Assembly: GCA_905215325.1 (NCBI GenBank) | Contig: CAJMPP010000034.1 | Coordinates: forward strand, 1-20,727 | Direction of reading: 5' to 3' | Source of the DNA: an uncultured bacterium | GTDB lineage: Bacteria > Actinomycetota > Coriobacteriia > Coriobacteriales > Eggerthellaceae | DNA length: 20,727 nucleotides | Shown here: positions 18,770 to 20,727 of the stretch, in pieces | Layout of the letters: each line of letters begins with the position of its first letter | Position numbering within the stretch: position 1 is the stretch's first letter | Made by a program: the position numbers and the translations under genes | The notes under the pieces: model-generated | The model's input: only the letters and a program-made list of their open reading frames with translations | What the model was told of the DNA's origin: nothing | The model's database searches: none

Positions 18770-19318
18770 TCAGCCGTCGTTCCCGCATCCGCGCGCCCGC
18801 CTGCCCGCACGACAGGATTCGCCTTTGCCAAGCAAAAGCGATGCGACGGCTAGCAACGCCAGAACGGCAATGATCGCAAGCAACCCGGACGGCGTCGTGC
18901 AAAACGCCTCGACGTAGCCCAAGTAGGGGATGCAAAACACAGCAATGCCGATGACGCCGGAAAACGGCGTGGCTTGGGCATCGTGGACAAGCGACCCGTC
19001 GGCATCTTTGTTGGCGATGCCTTGGGTGCCGATGGTACGAGTGTCGGCGTCCACCTCATACACTTGATGGGTGACCACCGCGCCGTCGGAGCGGTAAAAC
19101 GTGACCACATCGCCTGGCTGCAACGTTGCAGGGTCGGTTTCATGGACGTAGACCATCGAACCGACGGGCAGCTCTGGTTCCATGGAACCAGAAAGCACGG
19201 CATAGGGCGTGTATCCGAATACGCGAGGGACAAGGAGGGCGACTGCAAGCGCTACCGCAGCTACGACGAAAAGCGTCTCGGTAGCATGCACAAATTTAGC
19301 CGCTATGCGTTTCGCCAT
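18770..19318 (-). CDS. sipW: SipW-class signal peptidase I (S26B)
   Basis: The 182-residue membrane protein cleaves signal segments of exported proteins, here presumably those of the three TasA-like proteins downstream. It shows an N-terminal membrane span (13-33), the catalytic SGSMEPELPVGS box with Ser45, His84 in the VVTHQVYEV segment, the GIANKDADG motif with Asp106 near the end of the catalytic domain, and a second membrane span at about 144-164 with a basic tail. The Ser-His pair, with His in place of the usual Lys, marks the SipW/archaeal/endoplasmic-reticulum branch. ATG 19318 is preferred because GGGGAGGGG lies eight bases upstream; the longer frame from 19393 has no such site. It is first in the operon, 70 bases before its probable substrate gene. 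Confidence 0.93.
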   Translation of the reverse strand: MAKRIAAKFVHATETLFVVAAVALAVALLVPRVFGYTPYAVLSGSMEPELPVGSMVYVHETDPATLQPGDVVTFYRSDGAVVTHQVYEVDADTRTIGTQGIANKDADGSLVHDAQATPFSGVIGIAVFCIPYLGYVEAFCTTPSGLLAIIAVLALLAVASLLLGKGESCRAGRRARGCGNDG

Positions 19319-19426
19319 TTCGCAATCCCCTCCCCTTCGCGAGCAAGCCGCTGCCAGCCCGATTAAGCCAGAAAGGCACCGCGCTGGTTGCACGATGCGA
19401 AAGTGGACTAATGAGTGTCTGTACTA

Positions 19427-19455
19427 ATTAAAAGCCATTAAGAGGGGGGGGTCAA
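19427..19455 (-). promoter_or_regulatory. sipW operon promoter containing an eight-G tract
   Basis: On the minus strand TTGACC (19455-19450) is followed after exactly 17 bases by TTTAAT (19432-19427); transcription would start near 19420, leaving a leader of about 100 bases. Eight consecutive C on this strand (plus-strand G at 19444-19451) cover the last two -35 bases and the first six spacer bases, so slippage would change -35/-10 spacing. Confidence 0.72.
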
Positions 19456-19572
19456 CCCTGATTCTGAAAGTCGGCAGAATGCCAATCTTTGGTCAAGCAT
19501 GTACGCAGTATTTGTTTTTGGACAGCTGTAGACTATTTGAATTTTGGCAACTATTGACCTGGCGATTTACAA

Positions 19573-19598
19573 AGGAATGAGTGCCCACCCTCATTCCT
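19573..19598. other. Perfect hairpin, possible weak terminator
   Basis: AGGAATGAG (19573-19581) pairs perfectly with CTCATTCCT (19590-19598) around an eight-base loop. Tails are only moderately T-rich on either strand (GATTTGATTC on plus, TTGTAAATC on minus). It could end a short RNA from the upstream intergenic block or back up the terminator at 19861. Confidence 0.45.
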
Positions 19599-19646
19599 GA
19601 TTTGATTCATGGGTGTAGCCTTGTCGGTGCAGGGGTGAATTCGAAA

Positions 19647-19666
19647 GGTAGTTCTACCTGGTAGTT
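19647..19666. promoter_or_regulatory. Candidate regulator-binding site (GGTAGTT repeats)
   Basis: GGTAGTT occurs at 19647-19653 and again at 19660-19666, thirteen bases apart. AGGTAG-TT-CTACCT (19646-19659) makes a perfect inverted repeat between them. The mixture of direct and inverted repeats about 200 bases upstream of the sipW promoter suggests an activator or repressor site. No known consensus is matched. Confidence 0.35.
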
Positions 19667-19740
19667 ACAACATACCTCTTCAGTTATATCTTCATTTGTC
19701 ACAGCGTTCGTTACAGGAATTGAATATTGAATGCAGTAGT

Positions 19741-19781
19741 GGCTCCCGCCCCCCGGTAGGGGATTTCGCCCATACAGAGCC
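19741..19781 (-). other. GC-rich foldable block of unknown role
   Basis: GGCTC at 19741-19745 pairs with GAGCC at 19777-19781, enclosing CCCC/GGGG blocks that can pair in two alternative ways. On the minus strand it contains GAAATCCCCTACCGG, reminiscent of one arm of the FMN riboswitch, but the other arms are absent. It stands out inside an AT-rich interval. Confidence 0.35.
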
Positions 19782-19860
19782 TATCGTGCATGCTCGCAGC
19801 AGGCTTCTTTGGCAAATCAAACGCTATGTTGCGCGAAGAAAAATCTGCTGACATTAAAAC

Positions 19861-19896
19861 GGGGCCGTGGGGGGTGATGCCTCCCCCCACGGCCCC
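19861..19896 (-). terminator. Terminator of the Cna-B repeat gene
   Basis: A perfect 14-bp stem joins 19861-19874 with 19883-19896 around an eight-base loop, and on the minus strand it is followed by GTTTTAAT. It lies 24 bases after the stop codon of the LTSTG protein and separates that gene from the sipW operon. Confidence 0.92.
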
Positions 19897-19919
19897 TTAA
19901 GCCAATTTGCTGGCGGTCG

Positions 19920-20727
19920 CTAGCCTTGCTTACGACGACGTTTCAACGCCGCAGAGCTACGCGCCAAAAGCGCTGTAGCCAAAGAGACCAACGCCGTTGC
20001 AGCAAGTGCCGCTGCCATGACAATACCGGAATCACCGGTGCTCGTGAGAACCGCGCTGTTGCTCGGGCCATTGTCGCCCGAGTGGCTATCATCAGCAGTG
20101 CCCGGCGAAGGATTACCAGTCTCCCCCACATAGGTGTTGGTCACGGTGAAGCCGCTCTGCGCGTCGCCGGAGATGTCGGCCTTGTAGCCCTCGACCGCGT
20201 CCTCTTTGACGGTGTATTCGATTTCCGAGCCGGAGGCGTCGTACTTCGGCAGGCCCTCGAAGGAGGCCTTCCAGCCGTTGGACTCGGTCAGCTCGACCGA
20301 CTTGCCGGCGTCCTGGCCGCCCGCGAGCAGGCGCACGGTCGCCTTCTCGGCGGCCGGGCCGACCCACTTCTTCTCGACGGGGACGTTCACGGTGGCGGTG
20401 CTGGTGTTGGTGACGGTGAAGCCGTGCTCGGCGTCGCCCGTCACCGCGGAGTCGTAGCCCTCGACCGCGTCCTCGGCCAAGGTGTATTCGATCTCCTCGC
20501 CCGTCTGCGAGTCGTACTTCGGCAGGCCGGAGAAGGAGCCCTTCCAGCCGTTGGCGTCGTTCAGCTTCATCGTGCCGACTACGGCGTCGCCGCGCTTGAG
20601 GCTCACGGTCACCTCGCCGGCGGCCGGGCCGACCCATTTCTTGACAACCGGCACGTCGACCTTCGCCGTGCTGGTGTTGGTCACGGTGAAGCCGCTCTGC
20701 GCGTCGCCGGAGATGTCGGCCTTGTAG
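19920..20727 (-). CDS. Cna-B repeat, sortase-anchored (LTSTG) surface protein, 5' end outside the window
   Basis: The visible 269 codons are the C-terminal end of a wall-anchored protein; the frame runs open through 20727. It consists of tandem Cna-B domains of 90 residues, two complete and part of a third, each with a VPV-x-KKWVGPA start, a GLPKYD strand, an EYT-x-x-EDAVEGY segment and an FTVTNT end. The Lys of KKW, the Asn of VTNT and the Glu of EYT fit the usual intramolecular isopeptide trio of pilin and adhesin stalks. After a Ser/Asp/Gly-rich linker come LTSTG, a hydrophobic span and the tail LKRRRKQG. The sorting motif resembles LTQTG in the protein at 10393. The protein has its own terminator at 19861-19896 and is not part of the sipW transcript. 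An N-terminal adhesive domain may lie beyond the edge. Confidence 0.9.
   Translation of the reverse strand, partial: YKADISGDAQSGFTVTNTSTAKVDVPVVKKWVGPAAGEVTVSLKRGDAVVGTMKLNDANGWKGSFSGLPKYDSQTGEEIEYTLAEDAVEGYDSAVTGDAEHGFTVTNTSTATVNVPVEKKWVGPAAEKATVRLLAGGQDAGKSVELTESNGWKASFEGLPKYDASGSEIEYTVKEDAVEGYKADISGDAQSGFTVTNTYVGETGNPSPGTADDSHSGDNGPSNSAVLTSTGDSGIVMAAALAATALVSLATALLARSSAALKRRRKQG
20133..20727 (-). repeat. Tandem 270-bp Cna-B coding repeats
   Basis: The repeat boundary recurs at 20133, 20403 and 20673. The 55 bases at 20133-20187 and 20673-20727 are identical, exactly two periods (540 bases) apart, while the middle unit differs at several positions. This alternating A-B-A pattern suggests that the unit of duplication was a pair of domains. 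The array continues past the right edge. Confidence 0.88.

Larger units (their letters stand above)
19456..19860. other. AT-rich non-coding interval upstream of the sipW promoter
   Basis: No gene is supported here on either strand; frames are short and lack ribosome-binding sites. The interval holds a hairpin at 19573-19598, a candidate operator at 19647-19666 and a GC-rich foldable block at 19741-19781, each listed separately. Its base composition is much more AT-rich than the flanking genes. Confidence 0.5.

Noticed and set aside
19319..19393. N-terminal extension of SipW starting at 19393
   Set aside because: It has no ribosome-binding site and adds a non-homologous stretch; the ATG at 19318 has GGGGAGGGG at eight bases.
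19741..19781. FMN riboswitch
   Set aside because: Only one arm (GAAATCCCCTACCGG on the minus strand) resembles it; the other conserved arms are absent and no riboflavin gene follows.

Overview
The window looks like chromosomal DNA from a high-GC, obligately anaerobic actinobacterium, most likely class Coriobacteriia (Eggerthellaceae or a relative). This is inferred from gene content and codon use: a homodimeric-type pyruvate:ferredoxin oxidoreductase, GC-rich codons in the left half (44 of 60 bases G/C at 9001-9060), and a SipW/sortase-type surface operon with InlB-like and Cna-B domains. No database search was possible, so the taxon is a guess.

Left part (1-2205). A small HxlR-family regulator with a palindromic candidate operator in front of it is followed by a dimethylarginine dimethylaminohydrolase (DDAH) with a complete Asp-His-Cys triad. 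Facing them is a short winged-helix regulator on the minus strand. Its leader carries what reads as a cyclic-di-GMP-I (GEMM-I) riboswitch aptamer directly joined to an intrinsic terminator, so this regulator is probably controlled by c-di-GMP through transcription attenuation.

Middle part (2206-10386). After a non-coding stretch of about 500 bases with a structured leader come two translationally coupled genes. The first is a 2-isopropylmalate-synthase-like protein whose allosteric domain is intact but whose metal/catalytic motifs are degenerate. The second is an 830-residue fusion of a xylose-isomerase-like TIM barrel and an acyl-CoA synthetase. The pair looks like an undescribed acyl-CoA-linked pathway or sensor. 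Next is the large PFOR gene, ended by an elaborate nested hairpin terminator shared with the convergent surface operon.

Right part (10387-20727), all minus strand. Starting from a promoter near 19427-19455, the order of transcription is sipW signal peptidase, three small proteins with TasA/SipW-type signal segments interleaved with an 1834-residue giant secreted adhesin-like protein, and finally an LTQTG sortase-anchored protein. The plausible product is an extracellular fibre: SipW processes the subunits, the giant protein is a tip or adhesive component, and the LTQTG protein ties the structure to the wall. The sipW promoter carries an eight-G tract across its -35/spacer junction, which could make expression phase-variable. 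Upstream, and running off the right edge, is another wall-anchored protein (LTSTG) built of near-identical 270-bp Cna-B repeats. The giant gene is clearly AT-richer than the metabolic genes (26 of 60 G/C at 14341-14400), suggesting separate ancestry. No sortase, tRNA, rRNA, CRISPR array, insertion sequence or phage gene was seen.
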